In this document: positions 51,919-59,781 of the stretch, piece after piece
How the letters are laid out: each line of letters begins with the position of its first letter
Numbering within the stretch: position 1 is the stretch's first letter
DNA from: Bradyrhizobium sp. Tv2a-2
GTDB lineage: Bacteria > Pseudomonadota > Alphaproteobacteria > Rhizobiales > Xanthobacteraceae
Assembly: GCF_000472425.1 (NCBI RefSeq)
Contig: NZ_AXAI01000016.1
Location: 124,001 to 188,000 of the forward strand
Direction: 5' to 3'
DNA: 64,000 bases
Translations under genes and position numbers: made by a program
The notes under the pieces: generated by a model
The model's database searches: none
Seen by the model: only the letters and a program-made list of their open reading frames with translations
Told to the model about the DNA's origin: nothing

Positions 51919-53199
51919 TTACTTTCCCGCCGTCTTGCCCGGCGGCCGGCTGTCGCGCATCAGGCGGTCGAGATGCATGCGGATGTGGGCCGCTTCGGCG
52001 GAGGTGTTGGCAAGCGCGATCGCACGGTCGAAGGCCGTGCGCGCTTCCTCGTTGCGGTTGAGCTGCATCAGGAAGGCGCCGCGCACGCCGAAGAAATGGA
52101 AATAATTGGCAAGCCGCGGGGCCAGCGGCTCGATCATGTCGAGCGCGGCCTGCGGTCCTTTCACTTTCGACACAGCGACCGCGCGATTGAGCGTGACCAC
52201 AGGCGAAGGCTGCACCAGTTCCAGCGCGCCATAGAGCAGATCAATCTGCTGCCAGTCGGTATCCTCAGGCTTTTCCGCGCGTGCATGCAGCGCGGCGATC
52301 GCGGCCTGGATCTGATAGGCTCCGCTGCTGCGATGGCGCATCGCCTTGTCGATCAGCGCGAGCCCCTCCACGATCAGCTTCTGATTCCACAGCGTGCGGT
52401 CCTGGTCGTCGAGCAGGATCAGCTCGCCTTGCGCATCGAACCTGGCATCGGCCCGCGCATGCTGCAGCAACAGCAGTGCGGTGAGACCCATGATCTCCGG
52501 CTCGCCCGGAAACAGCCGCAGCAACAGGCGCGCCAGCCGGATCGCCTCCTCAGAGAGCGGTTTCCTGAGGTCGGCGGTGTCACCGCTCGCCGAATAGCCC
52601 TCGTTGAAGATGAGATAGATCATCGCGGCGACTGCGGCGAGGCGTTCGCTGCGCTCGATCGCGCCCGGTGTCTCGAACGGCACATTGGCGTCGGCAACAC
52701 GGGCTTTGGCGCGGGTGATGCGCTGCTCCATCGCAGCCTCACCGACCAGGAAGGCGCGCGCGATCTGCTTGACCGAAAGCCCGGAGACGATGCGCAGCGC
52801 CAGCGCGATCTGCTGCGTCGGCGGCAAGTCCGGATGGCAGCAGATGAACATCAGCCGCAGAATATCGTCGCGGTAGTGCGAGCCGTCGAGCCGCTCGGCG
52901 ATTTCGCTCTCGGCGTCGTCGAGATCGGAGATCGCGCGGTCGTCCTCGGGCAGCGGCTGTTGCTTGCGGCCGCGCCTGACCTCGTCAATCGCGGCATTGC
53001 GCCCGACCATGATCAGCCACGCCGCGGGATCGCGCGGCGGCCCGTTCTGCGGCCAGCTCTTGAGCGCCCGCAAGGACGCATTCTGGAACGCCTCCTCCGC
53101 GGTGTCGAGGTTGCGGAAATAACGCAACAGGGCGCCAACCGCCTGGGGGCGCGCCGAGGTCAGCGCGGCATCGATCCAGGCGGCCTCGGTCTCGCTCAC
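51919..53199 (-). CDS. ECF42-type RNA polymerase sigma factor with C-terminal extension
   Basis: A GTG start overlaps the stop of the DGPF gene by four bases; 426 residues. Region 2 (DAALTSARPQAVGALLRYFR and DTAEEAFQNASLRALKSWP) and region 4 (ALALRIVSGLSVKQIARAFL) occupy about residues 1-170. The rest, about 250 residues, is a helical TPR-like extension (ADARFDAQGELILLDDQDRT, DLLYGALELVQPSPVVTLNR, GAFLMQLNRNEEARTAFDRA), which is diagnostic of ECF42. No anti-sigma gene is adjacent; in ECF42 the extension is itself thought to control activity. Confidence 0.92.
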   Translation of the reverse strand: MSETEAAWIDAALTSARPQAVGALLRYFRNLDTAEEAFQNASLRALKSWPQNGPPRDPAAWLIMVGRNAAIDEVRRGRKQQPLPEDDRAISDLDDAESEIAERLDGSHYRDDILRLMFICCHPDLPPTQQIALALRIVSGLSVKQIARAFLVGEAAMEQRITRAKARVADANVPFETPGAIERSERLAAVAAMIYLIFNEGYSASGDTADLRKPLSEEAIRLARLLLRLFPGEPEIMGLTALLLLQHARADARFDAQGELILLDDQDRTLWNQKLIVEGLALIDKAMRHRSSGAYQIQAAIAALHARAEKPEDTDWQQIDLLYGALELVQPSPVVTLNRAVAVSKVKGPQAALDMIEPLAPRLANYFHFFGVRGAFLMQLNRNEEARTAFDRAIALANTSAEAAHIRMHLDRLMRDSRPPGKTAGK

Positions 53200-53564
53200 T
53201 TCACCGCTCCTCCGGGCGCGAACATGCCGACGGGACGGATCTCATAGGCGCCGCCGGGATTGGCCGCGCCGAGATCTTTGGCGACATCCAGCGCCTCGTC
53301 GAGATTTTTGCAATCGATCAGGTAGAAGCCGAGCAGCTGCTCCTTGGTCTCGGCATAGGGGCCGTCGAGCACCAGAGGCGGATTTTCCTTGCGCAGGGTG
53401 GTCGCAGCCGTGGTCGGCAGCAACCGCGCCACCGGACCGAGCCGGCCCTCTCTGGCAAGCTTGTCCTGCACCGCGGCAAGCTTCTTCATGACAGCGACGT
53501 CCTGTTCCTTGCTCCAGGAGCCGACAAAATCCTCGTCGTGGTAGCACAGGATGGCGTAGAGCAT
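53196..53564 (-). CDS. DGPF/YCII-domain protein, partner of the ECF42 sigma
   Basis: 122 residues after AAGGAAGTCTTGCC. Features are MLYAILCYHDEDFVGSWSKE, ENPPLVLDGPYAETKEQLLG (DGPY in place of DGPF) and GFYLIDCKNLDEALDVAKDL, then EIRPVGMF. Co-encoding with an ECF42 sigma, with a four-base overlap, is the family's hallmark. These proteins are probable targets or modulators of the sigma factor. It is the first gene of the unit, so expression probably starts in the 129-base gap before the divergent dehydrogenase. Confidence 0.93.
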   Translation of the reverse strand: MLYAILCYHDEDFVGSWSKEQDVAVMKKLAAVQDKLAREGRLGPVARLLPTTAATTLRKENPPLVLDGPYAETKEQLLGFYLIDCKNLDEALDVAKDLGAANPGGAYEIRPVGMFAPGGAVK

Positions 53565-53693
53565 GGCAAGACTTCCTTCGTTTCCTCAAAGACGGCCCAG
53601 TTTGGCGGCAGCCGACAGCATGCGCGAAATATTTTGCGCGGCCAAGCTAACCCGGTAATGTGAAACCGATCCCCGAAAAAGAGGTGAGATTCA

Positions 53694-54659
53694 ATGACGA
53701 AAGGCGCGCTTGCGCTCTTGATCCATGGCGGCACGGACAACTGGTCGCCGGATCGCTGGAAGCTCCGGTTCGAAGACGTCTGCCGCGACCGGCGCGTCAT
53801 CCTGATGCCGGCCACCGGCGTCGATCCGTCCGAGGTGCATTACGCCGCGGTCTGGAAGCCGGTTCCAGGCGAGCTCGCCGCCTTTCCGAACCTGAAGGTG
53901 ATCTTCAACCTTGGCGCCGGCGTCGACGCGCTGATGGCCGACAAGTCCCTGCCCGACGTGCCGCTGGTCCGCGTCGCGGTCGACGATCTCACCAACCGGA
54001 TGATGGAATATGTCGTGCTGCATGTCCTGATGCATCACCGGCAGGAGCTCTATTTGCGCGACTCCCAGGCCGCGAAGCGCTGGGCGCCGAAGCCTCAATG
54101 GCCGGCCGGCGCACTCTCGGTCGGTATCATGGGGCTGGGCACGCTCGGCATTCGCTCGGCCGAGGTGCTGAAGACGATCGGCTTTCGCGTCGCAGGCTGG
54201 AGCCGCAGCCCGCGGCAGGTGGACGGCGTGAACTGTTTTGCAGGGGCTGCAGAACTCGACGCGTTCCTGCGGCGGACCGATATCCTGGTATCGCTGCTGC
54301 CGCTGACTGCCGATACGCGCGGCATTCTCAACCGCGACATCTTTGCAAAGCTGAACCACACGAGCCCACTTGGTGCGCCGGTCCTGATCAATGCCGGCCG
54401 CGGCGGCCTGCAGAACGAGGCCGATATACTGGCCTGCCTCGTTGACGGCACCCTCGGCGCGGTCTCCCTTGATGTCTTCACGCAGGAGCCGTTGCCCGCG
54501 GACAGCCCATTCTGGACCCACCCCAAGGTCGTGCTCACGCCGCACAATGCCGCCGACACCGATCCCGACGAGATCTCGAAATATGTCGCGCGGCAGATCG
54601 CGCGATTCGAGACGGGTGAGGCGCTGGAGAACGCGGTCGATCGCGGACGGGGCTACTAA
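53694..54659 (+). CDS. ghrA: D-2-hydroxyacid dehydrogenase, glyoxylate/hydroxypyruvate reductase A-like
   Basis: 321 residues after the site GAGGTGAGATTCA. The NAD(P)-binding GIMGLGTLGIRSAEVL, SRSPRQVDGV, the catalytic Arg in LINAGRGGLQNEADIL, Glu in DVFTQEPLP and His in VVLTPHNAADTDP are all present. GhrA reduces glyoxylate and hydroxypyruvate with NADPH in the cytoplasm. The Arg after SR- in the cofactor pocket suits NADPH. It is a single gene whose stop codon falls at the edge of mosaic repeat copy B. The symbol is by family similarity. Confidence 0.88.
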   Translation: MTKGALALLIHGGTDNWSPDRWKLRFEDVCRDRRVILMPATGVDPSEVHYAAVWKPVPGELAAFPNLKVIFNLGAGVDALMADKSLPDVPLVRVAVDDLTNRMMEYVVLHVLMHHRQELYLRDSQAAKRWAPKPQWPAGALSVGIMGLGTLGIRSAEVLKTIGFRVAGWSRSPRQVDGVNCFAGAAELDAFLRRTDILVSLLPLTADTRGILNRDIFAKLNHTSPLGAPVLINAGRGGLQNEADILACLVDGTLGAVSLDVFTQEPLPADSPFWTHPKVVLTPHNAADTDPDEISKYVARQIARFETGEALENAVDRGRGY

Positions 54660-54759
54660 GCGCGATGAGATTTGGTTGAATCGTCATCGCGCTTTAGGTC
54701 TTTGATTGAGCATGATCTTTTCGGAAAACCGCTACACACTTTTCCGGATCATGCTTTAG
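54656..54759. repeat. mosaic palindromic repeat, copy B
   Basis: It starts CTAAGCGCGATGAG, one A shorter than copy C, and ends GGATCATGCTTTAG. The left half pairs CGCGATGA with TCATCGCG; the right half pairs GAGCATGATC-type sequence with GGATCATGCT. The TAA stop of the preceding dehydrogenase gene (54657-54659) lies inside the repeat. Confidence 0.85.
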
Positions 54760-54874
54760 GACCCGAGGCGAGGAAGGCGGGAATGAGCCAAAAGTGACTG
54801 CGCCATGCCTCTTATTCTGCGACGGCCCGAAATAATGATGTGCTACGCTGGCTGCGTCGATGGAGGGACTTCGC

Positions 54875-55264
54875 ATGCCCGCAAGACTGTTGCGAATGAT
54901 CGCAGTTGGCACCGTCAGTTTTTCCATTGGAGCAGTTGCCGTCGCCGGCGAACGACCACGCTCCGCGCCGGCGCTGGTGGAGAGATCGCCCGCCTCTTCC
55001 CGATCCGCGGCCGCGCTCAAACTACCGCTGCGCGCACCTGGCCGAAAACAAGCGGCTGCGCGCACGCTTGCGGCGGACCGCGATCCCTATGCCGATCCAG
55101 CGGCGCCTTACAAAGCCAATCGCCTTTCGTTTTCGCGCGGGGAGCCGATTCTCAACGAACCCGGGCAGAGCACCGTCCTCACGAGGCAGGTTCTCGACGA
55201 CATGAAGGCAACGAGCCTCAGGGACGCCTTGCGGTCGACCGCAGGCGTGACGATCGGAAGATAA
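54875..55264 (+). pseudogene. truncated TonB-dependent receptor (N-terminus and start of plug only)
   Basis: The ATG at 54875 follows GGAGGGACTTCGC. The frame gives 129 residues: a signal peptide (MIAVGTVSFSIGAVAVAG, about 8-25), then DRDPYADPAAPYKANRLSF and EPGQSTVLTRQVLDDMKATS followed by LRDALRSTAGVTIGR. The last part is the opening of a TonB-receptor plug domain, where a full receptor would continue with G-E-G-G-N-A-F and about 600 more residues. The frame ends after GVTIGR. I found no continuing plug or barrel in the next 450 bases, so this is most likely a deletion remnant. A small standalone protein is less likely. Confidence 0.7.
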
Positions 55265-55714
55265 TCAACGCTGACCCTGCTACACTTTGCCCGAGCTGAT
55301 TGCTGGCAACATCTGCATGTGGCCTGCGGGTCGCGCGGGGCCGGCTTGCACCAACCGGATTGTCATAGGCCGCGCATCGCCCGGCCATCGGCGCCAGACA
55401 ATGAGCTTCGGGGAAGGCCGCCTCTGCCGGCGCGCCCTGATCGTGCGCTACAACTGCAACCAGTTTTGCCGGTGATGAAATCGCCGTGTAGCCCAAGGCC
55501 CACATCTTTGCTGCCGATACCACACGGGAGAGCAGCCGACGAGGCCAACACCTATTCAAGCTCTGAAATAGCGACGCAGGACTATCCCGCGTAGTCCAGC
55601 AGTCGTCCCTCGCGACAGGCCTGTTCACCACAACATCCCCGCGGAGAGCCGAGCGTGGAGACGCTCGGGACGGGTATCCGTGTGCCCAAAAGTAGCAGAC
55701 GAGAGGATTCAATC
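55265..55714. other. 450-base intergenic region after the receptor remnant
   Basis: No receptor continuation or other supported gene is seen on either strand. Short frames here have no ribosome-binding site. It ends with the ribosome-binding site of the following small secreted protein. Confidence 0.4.
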
Positions 55715-55981
55715 ATGAGCAAATTGATCAAGATGGCAATATTGGTGGCCGTGCTTGGCTGCCGAACCGCAACCGCAGAGACCACCGGCGAGGCGTTCGC
55801 CAGGTCCGCAATCACGAACACTGCAACATCATCAGGGAACGACCCGCGATGGCGTGCGCCGGTCGGCCATCGTCAGCCGGGCGCGCGCGACGTTCCATCC
55901 GAACTATCCGGCGAGTTCGAGCGCATCAGCGAAGAGGATCGTGCCGCGGATCGCAAGCTTATCATCTGCCGCGGCTGCTGA
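55715..55981 (+). CDS. small secreted protein, unknown function
   Basis: The ATG at 55715 follows GAGAGGATTCAATC; 88 residues. A signal peptide ends near residue 21 (ATA). The mature part contains TSSGNDPRWRAPVGHRQPGA and ends DRKLIICRGC, with a C-terminal Cys-x-x-Cys. This layout matches a family of small exported proteins I recall as frequent in bradyrhizobia (APVGHRQP plus CRGC end); no function is known. It stands alone on the plus strand. Confidence 0.72.
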   Translation: MSKLIKMAILVAVLGCRTATAETTGEAFARSAITNTATSSGNDPRWRAPVGHRQPGARDVPSELSGEFERISEEDRAADRKLIICRGC

Positions 55982-56028
55982 GCGATCGTCGCGTTGCGTC
56001 ATTATCGCCTTGGCCGGGACGGTGACAA

Positions 56029-56709
56029 TTATTTCCCCGTCCCGCACATCACTCCGATCGCGCCCTTCACGATGGCTTCCAGCTCCTTGCGCGACACGTG
56101 GGCGCGGGCGCGGATGGCGATGGTGTGGAGGGTGGCGGAGGCGAGTTGAGATAGCACAACCGGATCGGCATCGTCGGACAGCTCGCCCCTCTCTTTGCCG
56201 ACGCGGAAGCAGGAGGCGAACGCCCTGTCGAGTTCCGCGAGCGAGTCGATCACCATGGCGCGGATGACCGGATCGTTGACGGCCTCGGATGCCGCGGTCA
56301 GCACGGTGAAGCAGCCTTTCGGCCCCTCCTCGCCGGATATGTAGATATCGAGCGCAATCCCGTAGATGCGCTCCAGCCGTTTGCGCAAAGGCAGCTGCGC
56401 GCGAAACACATCGGCCAGCGCCGCGCGCGCATTCTCGCGATAGCGCTCGTAGCTCTTGATGTAGAGCTCGCGCTTGTCGCCGAACGCGCCATACAAGCTA
56501 GGCCGGTTCATGCCGGTCGCGGCCGACAAATCATCGAGAGACGTCGCGGCAAAGCCACTCTTGCGGAACAGGTCGAGCGCGCGCCCGAGCGCGACGTCCG
56601 GCTGGTAGGCACGCGGCCGGCCGCGCCGCTTCGGCGCCGCTGCGGCATCCGGCTTGGCGGGAGCTGGCTTGGCGGGAGCTGGCGGTGGCCTTCTTGTCTT
56701 TTGTACCAT
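56029..56709 (-). CDS. TetR family transcriptional regulator, probable regulator of the adjacent GST gene
   Basis: 226 residues. A Pro/Ala/Lys-rich leader of about 30 residues is followed by the HTH: GRPRAYQPDVALGRALDLFR and FAATSLDDLSAATGMNRPSLYGAFGDKREL. The ligand domain follows (FRAQLPLRKRLERIYGIALD, then GPKGCFTVLTAASEAV, a motif typical of this TetR subgroup). It is divergent from the glutathione transferase gene with a 100-base AT-rich gap, so it probably controls that gene. The ligand is unknown, perhaps an electrophile. Confidence 0.9.
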   Translation of the reverse strand: MVQKTRRPPPAPAKPAPAKPDAAAAPKRRGRPRAYQPDVALGRALDLFRKSGFAATSLDDLSAATGMNRPSLYGAFGDKRELYIKSYERYRENARAALADVFRAQLPLRKRLERIYGIALDIYISGEEGPKGCFTVLTAASEAVNDPVIRAMVIDSLAELDRAFASCFRVGKERGELSDDADPVVLSQLASATLHTIAIRARAHVSRKELEAIVKGAIGVMCGTGK

Positions 56710-56809
56710 TTCGCAAACTATTCCTTGACGACAGTTATATTATGCAGAACAGTATAAAAAACAACAAAGACCCCGCATGAGGGACATACAACCGCAAAGG
56801 AAGACGCCA

Positions 56810-57454
56810 ATGGAGCTGTATTTTTCGCCGCTCGCCTGCTCAATGGCCACGCGGATCGCATTTTACGAGGCAGGCGGCGCAGCCACCTATCTCGAGGTTG
56901 ATCCCAGGACAAAGACCGTGCTCAAGGACGGTTCCGATTTCCGCAAGGTGAATCCGCTCGGCCTGGTGCCGACGCTGCGCACCGATGACGGCGTGGTGCT
57001 GACCGAGAATGCCGCGATCCTGCAATATGTCGCCGAGCGCCTCGCACAGGCCAAACTCGGTGCCGCCGACGGGTTGGAGCGCAGCCGACTGCAGCAATGG
57101 CTTTGCTTCATCGGCACCGAGCTGCACAAGAGCCTGTTCGTGCCGCTGCTGGATCGCAAGGCGGCACCGGAGGTGAAGGCTTATGTGCTGGAGAAGAACC
57201 TGTCGCGGCTCGACTATCTCGAGACCTACCTGAAAGGCCGCGACTACCTGCTCGACCATTTCAGCGTCGCCGACGCCTATCTGGTCACAGTGATCAACTG
57301 GACCATGGCGACGCCTCCGGTGGAGCTTGCGAAATGGCCGGTGCTGAAAGCCTATTACGAGCGGCTCCGCGCGCGGCCATCGGTCGCCAAGGCGATCGCC
57401 GAGGAGTTCGAGCTCTACAAAGCCGAGCTCGCGCGGCACAAGGCAGCGGCCTAA
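56810..57454 (+). CDS. glutathione S-transferase
   Basis: The ATG at 56810 follows AAAGGAAGACGCCA; 214 residues. It begins MELYFSPLACSMATRIAFYE with a Ser/Cys active-site region, and continues VNPLGLVPTLRTDDGVVLTENAAILQYVAE (two adjoining blocks) with the cis-Pro and the ENAAI glutathione-binding Glu-Asn. The C-domain has LDHFSVADAYLVTVINW. This is close to the beta-class / GstB type of proteobacteria. The TAA stop at 57452-57454 lies in mosaic repeat copy C. It faces the TetR gene across an AT-rich control region. Confidence 0.94.
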   Translation: MELYFSPLACSMATRIAFYEAGGAATYLEVDPRTKTVLKDGSDFRKVNPLGLVPTLRTDDGVVLTENAAILQYVAERLAQAKLGAADGLERSRLQQWLCFIGTELHKSLFVPLLDRKAAPEVKAYVLEKNLSRLDYLETYLKGRDYLLDHFSVADAYLVTVINWTMATPPVELAKWPVLKAYYERLRARPSVAKAIAEEFELYKAELARHKAAA

Positions 57455-57555
57455 AGCGCGATGAGATTTGGTTGAATCGTCATCGCGCTTTAGGTCCTTG
57501 ATTGAGCATGATCTTTTCGGAAAACCGCAACACACTTTTCCGGATCATGCTTTAG
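57451..57555. repeat. mosaic palindromic repeat, copy C
   Basis: It starts CTAAAGCGCGATGAG and ends GGATCATGCTTTAG, almost identical to copy B and the reverse of copy A. CTAAAGCGCGATGA pairs with TCATCGCGCTTTAG; the second module pairs GCATGATC and GGATCATGC ends. The TAA stop of the upstream transferase is part of the element. Confidence 0.87.
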
Positions 57556-57581
57556 CGCAGAGCCGGCGCGCAACGCGCGGT

Positions 57582-57605
57582 GTCGTCCCGGCGAGCCGGG
57601 ACGAC
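57582..57605. repeat. perfect 10-bp inverted repeat GTCGTCCCGG
   Basis: GTCGTCCCGG-CGAG-CCGGGACGAC lies just past the DUF1348 gene stop. It shares TCGTCCCGG with the longer palindrome at 59721-59758 and belongs to a common intergenic hairpin family. Confidence 0.75.
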
Positions 57606-57611
57606 GGAAAG

Positions 57612-58079
57612 CTAGAACGGGCTCTCGCTTAGCCCCGGCACATCCGCGGGCCGCGGACCTGGTGCGGGCCAGTGGAAACGCCGGTCCTTTTCCGCGATCT
57701 CGACATCGTTGATGCTCGCCTCGCGGCGCCGCATCAGGCCGTGCTCGTCGAACTCCCATTGCTCATTGCCGTAGGAACGGTGCCACTGGCCGCTGGCGTC
57801 GTGCCATTCGTACTGGAAGCGCACCGCGATACGGTTGCCGTCGAAGGCCCAGAGATCCTTGATCAGGCGGTAGTCCAATTCCTTTGCCCATTTGCGCGTG
57901 AGGAAGGCGACGATGGCGGCGCGGCCCTGGAAAAATTCCGAGCGGTTGCGCCAGCGGCTGTCCTCGGTATAGGCGAGCGCGACTTTTTGGGGGTCGCGTG
58001 AATTCCAGGCATCTTCCGCCATGCGCGCCTTCTGCGCAGCGGTCTCTCTCGTGAACGGCGGCAAAGGTGGTCGGGACAT
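57612..58079 (-). CDS. DUF1348 / NTF2-like protein
   Basis: The ATG at 58079 gives 155 residues. It has the DUF1348 pattern: PLPPFTRETAAQKARMAEDA, WNSRDPQKVALAYTEDSRWR, FLTRKWAKELDYRLIKDLWA and RSYGNEQWEFDEHGLMRRRE, ending with EKDRRFHWPAPGPRP. The fold is a small NTF2/SnoaL-like cone that may bind or isomerise small molecules; the function is not known. It is downstream of ybgC in position but independent, with an 84-base gap on the same strand. Confidence 0.88.
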   Translation of the reverse strand: MSRPPLPPFTRETAAQKARMAEDAWNSRDPQKVALAYTEDSRWRNRSEFFQGRAAIVAFLTRKWAKELDYRLIKDLWAFDGNRIAVRFQYEWHDASGQWHRSYGNEQWEFDEHGLMRRREASINDVEIAEKDRRFHWPAPGPRPADVPGLSESPF

Positions 58080-58163
58080 GGTTGGCCTCGAGTTGGGTTC
58101 GTGCGGTGCCAGTCTATCGCCGCCATCCGACAAGTCGATGGCGGGTTTGCTATCGGGCGATTG

Positions 58164-58613
58164 CTAAAGCAAATCCGCCTTCAGCAGCGTACGCAGCGAT
58201 TTCGGGATCGGATGCGCCCGTCCCTCGCTGATGAAGGCGACGCGGACCTCGGCTTTCACCAGCAGCTCCTCGCCGCGCCGGACCTGCTGCGCGAGCGTGA
58301 TGGACGCACCCTTCACCGCGACTGGCCAGGTCACGACGTCGAGCACATCGTCCATGCGCGCGGGCCTCAGATAATCGATCTGCATCGAGCGCACGACAAA
58401 GGCAAACCCTGGCGCTTCGCTCTCAGCCTGGGCATAGAGCGCATGCTGCTCGGCACCCATCAGCCGCAAATGATTGGTGCGGCCGCGCTCCATGAAGCGC
58501 AGGTAGCTGGCGTGATAGACGATACCGGAAAAATCCGTGTCCTCATAGTAGATGCGCACCTGCATGTGATGCCGGCCGTCGCGGATCTCGCCGTCGAGAT
58601 GAGGAAGGGTCAC
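58164..58613 (-). CDS. ybgC: acyl-CoA thioesterase YbgC (Tol-Pal associated)
   Basis: The GTG at 58613 gives 149 residues; the ATG at 58565 (MQVRIYYEDTD) is the alternative and resembles enteric starts. The hotdog-fold signature YYEDTDFSGIVYHASYLRFM contains the catalytic Asp, followed by ERGRTNHLRLMG. YbgC hydrolyses acyl-CoA thioesters and is usually the first gene of the tol-pal cluster. Here tolQ is 18.8 kb away, separated by the accessory block. The gene is 70 bases downstream of the metallophosphoesterase. Confidence 0.93.
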   Translation of the reverse strand: MTLPHLDGEIRDGRHHMQVRIYYEDTDFSGIVYHASYLRFMERGRTNHLRLMGAEQHALYAQAESEAPGFAFVVRSMQIDYLRPARMDDVLDVVTWPVAVKGASITLAQQVRRGEELLVKAEVRVAFISEGRAHPIPKSLRTLLKADLL

Positions 58614-58683
58614 TTGCGCACCCGTTAGCTGCTCACCAACGTTTTGCGCAAATTTTCGTGAGGCGCAAGCGCGTGGCCCGCGA

Positions 58684-59601
58684 TCAGGACAGTGCGGGAG
58701 CCTGTTCGCCCAGCGTCACCAGCACGATCTCCGGGGGAACGCCGAGGCGGAACGGCATGATGCTGCAGCCGAGTCCGCCCGAGACGATGACGTCGCATTT
58801 GAAGCGGGCATGGCCATAGGCCAGCCGGTTGCCGTAGCGCGTCGGCACCACCGGCGACCAGCCAAGCAACCGGACCTGGCCGCCATGGGTGTGCCCGGAA
58901 AGCTGCAGCGCCACGCGATCGGGCACGTGGGCGGCAACATCGGGCTCGTGCGCGAGCAGGATGACCGGCGCATCGTCAGTGACTTTCGCGAGCGTCGCGC
59001 CGAGATCGTCGACGCCGATGCGCCGCACCGGGCGAAACCGCCGCGCCGGCCAGTAGGCGAGCTGGTCGCCAAGCCCCGCCAGCCAGAAAGGCCGGCCGCC
59101 GATATTTAAGCGGACGGCGTCGTTCTCGTAGACGGGAATGCCGACATCCTCCAGCGCGCGGCGCGCAGCGGTCGGGCCCTGGCCGCTGTGCTGCACGATA
59201 AAATCATCCCAGTAGTCATGGTTGCCGAGGATGGCGTGCACGCCGAGCGGCGCCCTCAGCCCGGCGAGGACCTGCGCCCATTCCTCGGCCGGAATTTTCC
59301 GCGTGATGTGGCGATGGCCCGCGACATAGTCGCCAAGCATCACGATCAGGTCGGCACCAAGGGCGTTGGTGCGCTTCACGATCTCATCAATGTGATCGAC
59401 CGACATCCAGGGATCACAGGCATGCAGGTCGGCGACAACGGCGATCTTGAGCGGGAAATCCTTTGGCCATCGCGACGGCGACAGCTGATAGCGCGTGACA
59501 TCCAGCCGAAAGAGCGGCTCACCGAAGCCATAGGCCGTGGTCGAAGCGCCGAAAGCGCCGATACCGGCCAAAAATTGCAGAAAACGACGACGTGAAAGCA
59601 T
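58684..59601 (-). CDS. exported metallophosphoesterase (calcineurin-like)
   Basis: 305 residues. The N-terminus MLSRRRFLQFLAGIGAFGAS carries the twin-arginine motif SRRRFLQ, so export by Tat is likely. The metal-binding motifs of the superfamily are VVADLHACDPWM, IVMLGDYVAGHRH, AILGNHDYWDD, LLAHEPDVA and LSGHTHGGQVRL. This resembles the YkuE/YaeI group, which includes UDP-2,3-diacylglucosamine-type and phosphodiester hydrolases. It lies between ruvB and ybgC on the same strand; no pathway link is evident. Confidence 0.93.
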   Translation of the reverse strand: MLSRRRFLQFLAGIGAFGASTTAYGFGEPLFRLDVTRYQLSPSRWPKDFPLKIAVVADLHACDPWMSVDHIDEIVKRTNALGADLIVMLGDYVAGHRHITRKIPAEEWAQVLAGLRAPLGVHAILGNHDYWDDFIVQHSGQGPTAARRALEDVGIPVYENDAVRLNIGGRPFWLAGLGDQLAYWPARRFRPVRRIGVDDLGATLAKVTDDAPVILLAHEPDVAAHVPDRVALQLSGHTHGGQVRLLGWSPVVPTRYGNRLAYGHARFKCDVIVSGGLGCSIMPFRLGVPPEIVLVTLGEQAPALS

Positions 59602-59720
59602 AAAGCCCCAGCGGTGATGCGCGCTCTGACCTATTTCGAGATTGCAGCGGAATTTGGCAAGCCGCGCGGGGAGGTAACCCTAATGGTTACCGGTTGTTCA
59701 TGTAGATGAAACTCATCGCT

Positions 59721-59758
59721 CGTCGTCCCGGACAAGCGAAGCGCGATCCGGGACGACG
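59721..59758. repeat. 12-bp inverted repeat CGTCGTCCCGGA
   Basis: CGTCGTCCCGGA and TCCGGGACGACG flank a 14-base loop. It is downstream of ruvB and upstream of the metallophosphoesterase start. It shares its core with the palindrome at 57582-57605 and may slow transcription out of the ruv cluster. Confidence 0.75.
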
Positions 59759-59781
59759 ATGCGGAGGTAATTCGCTTAACC

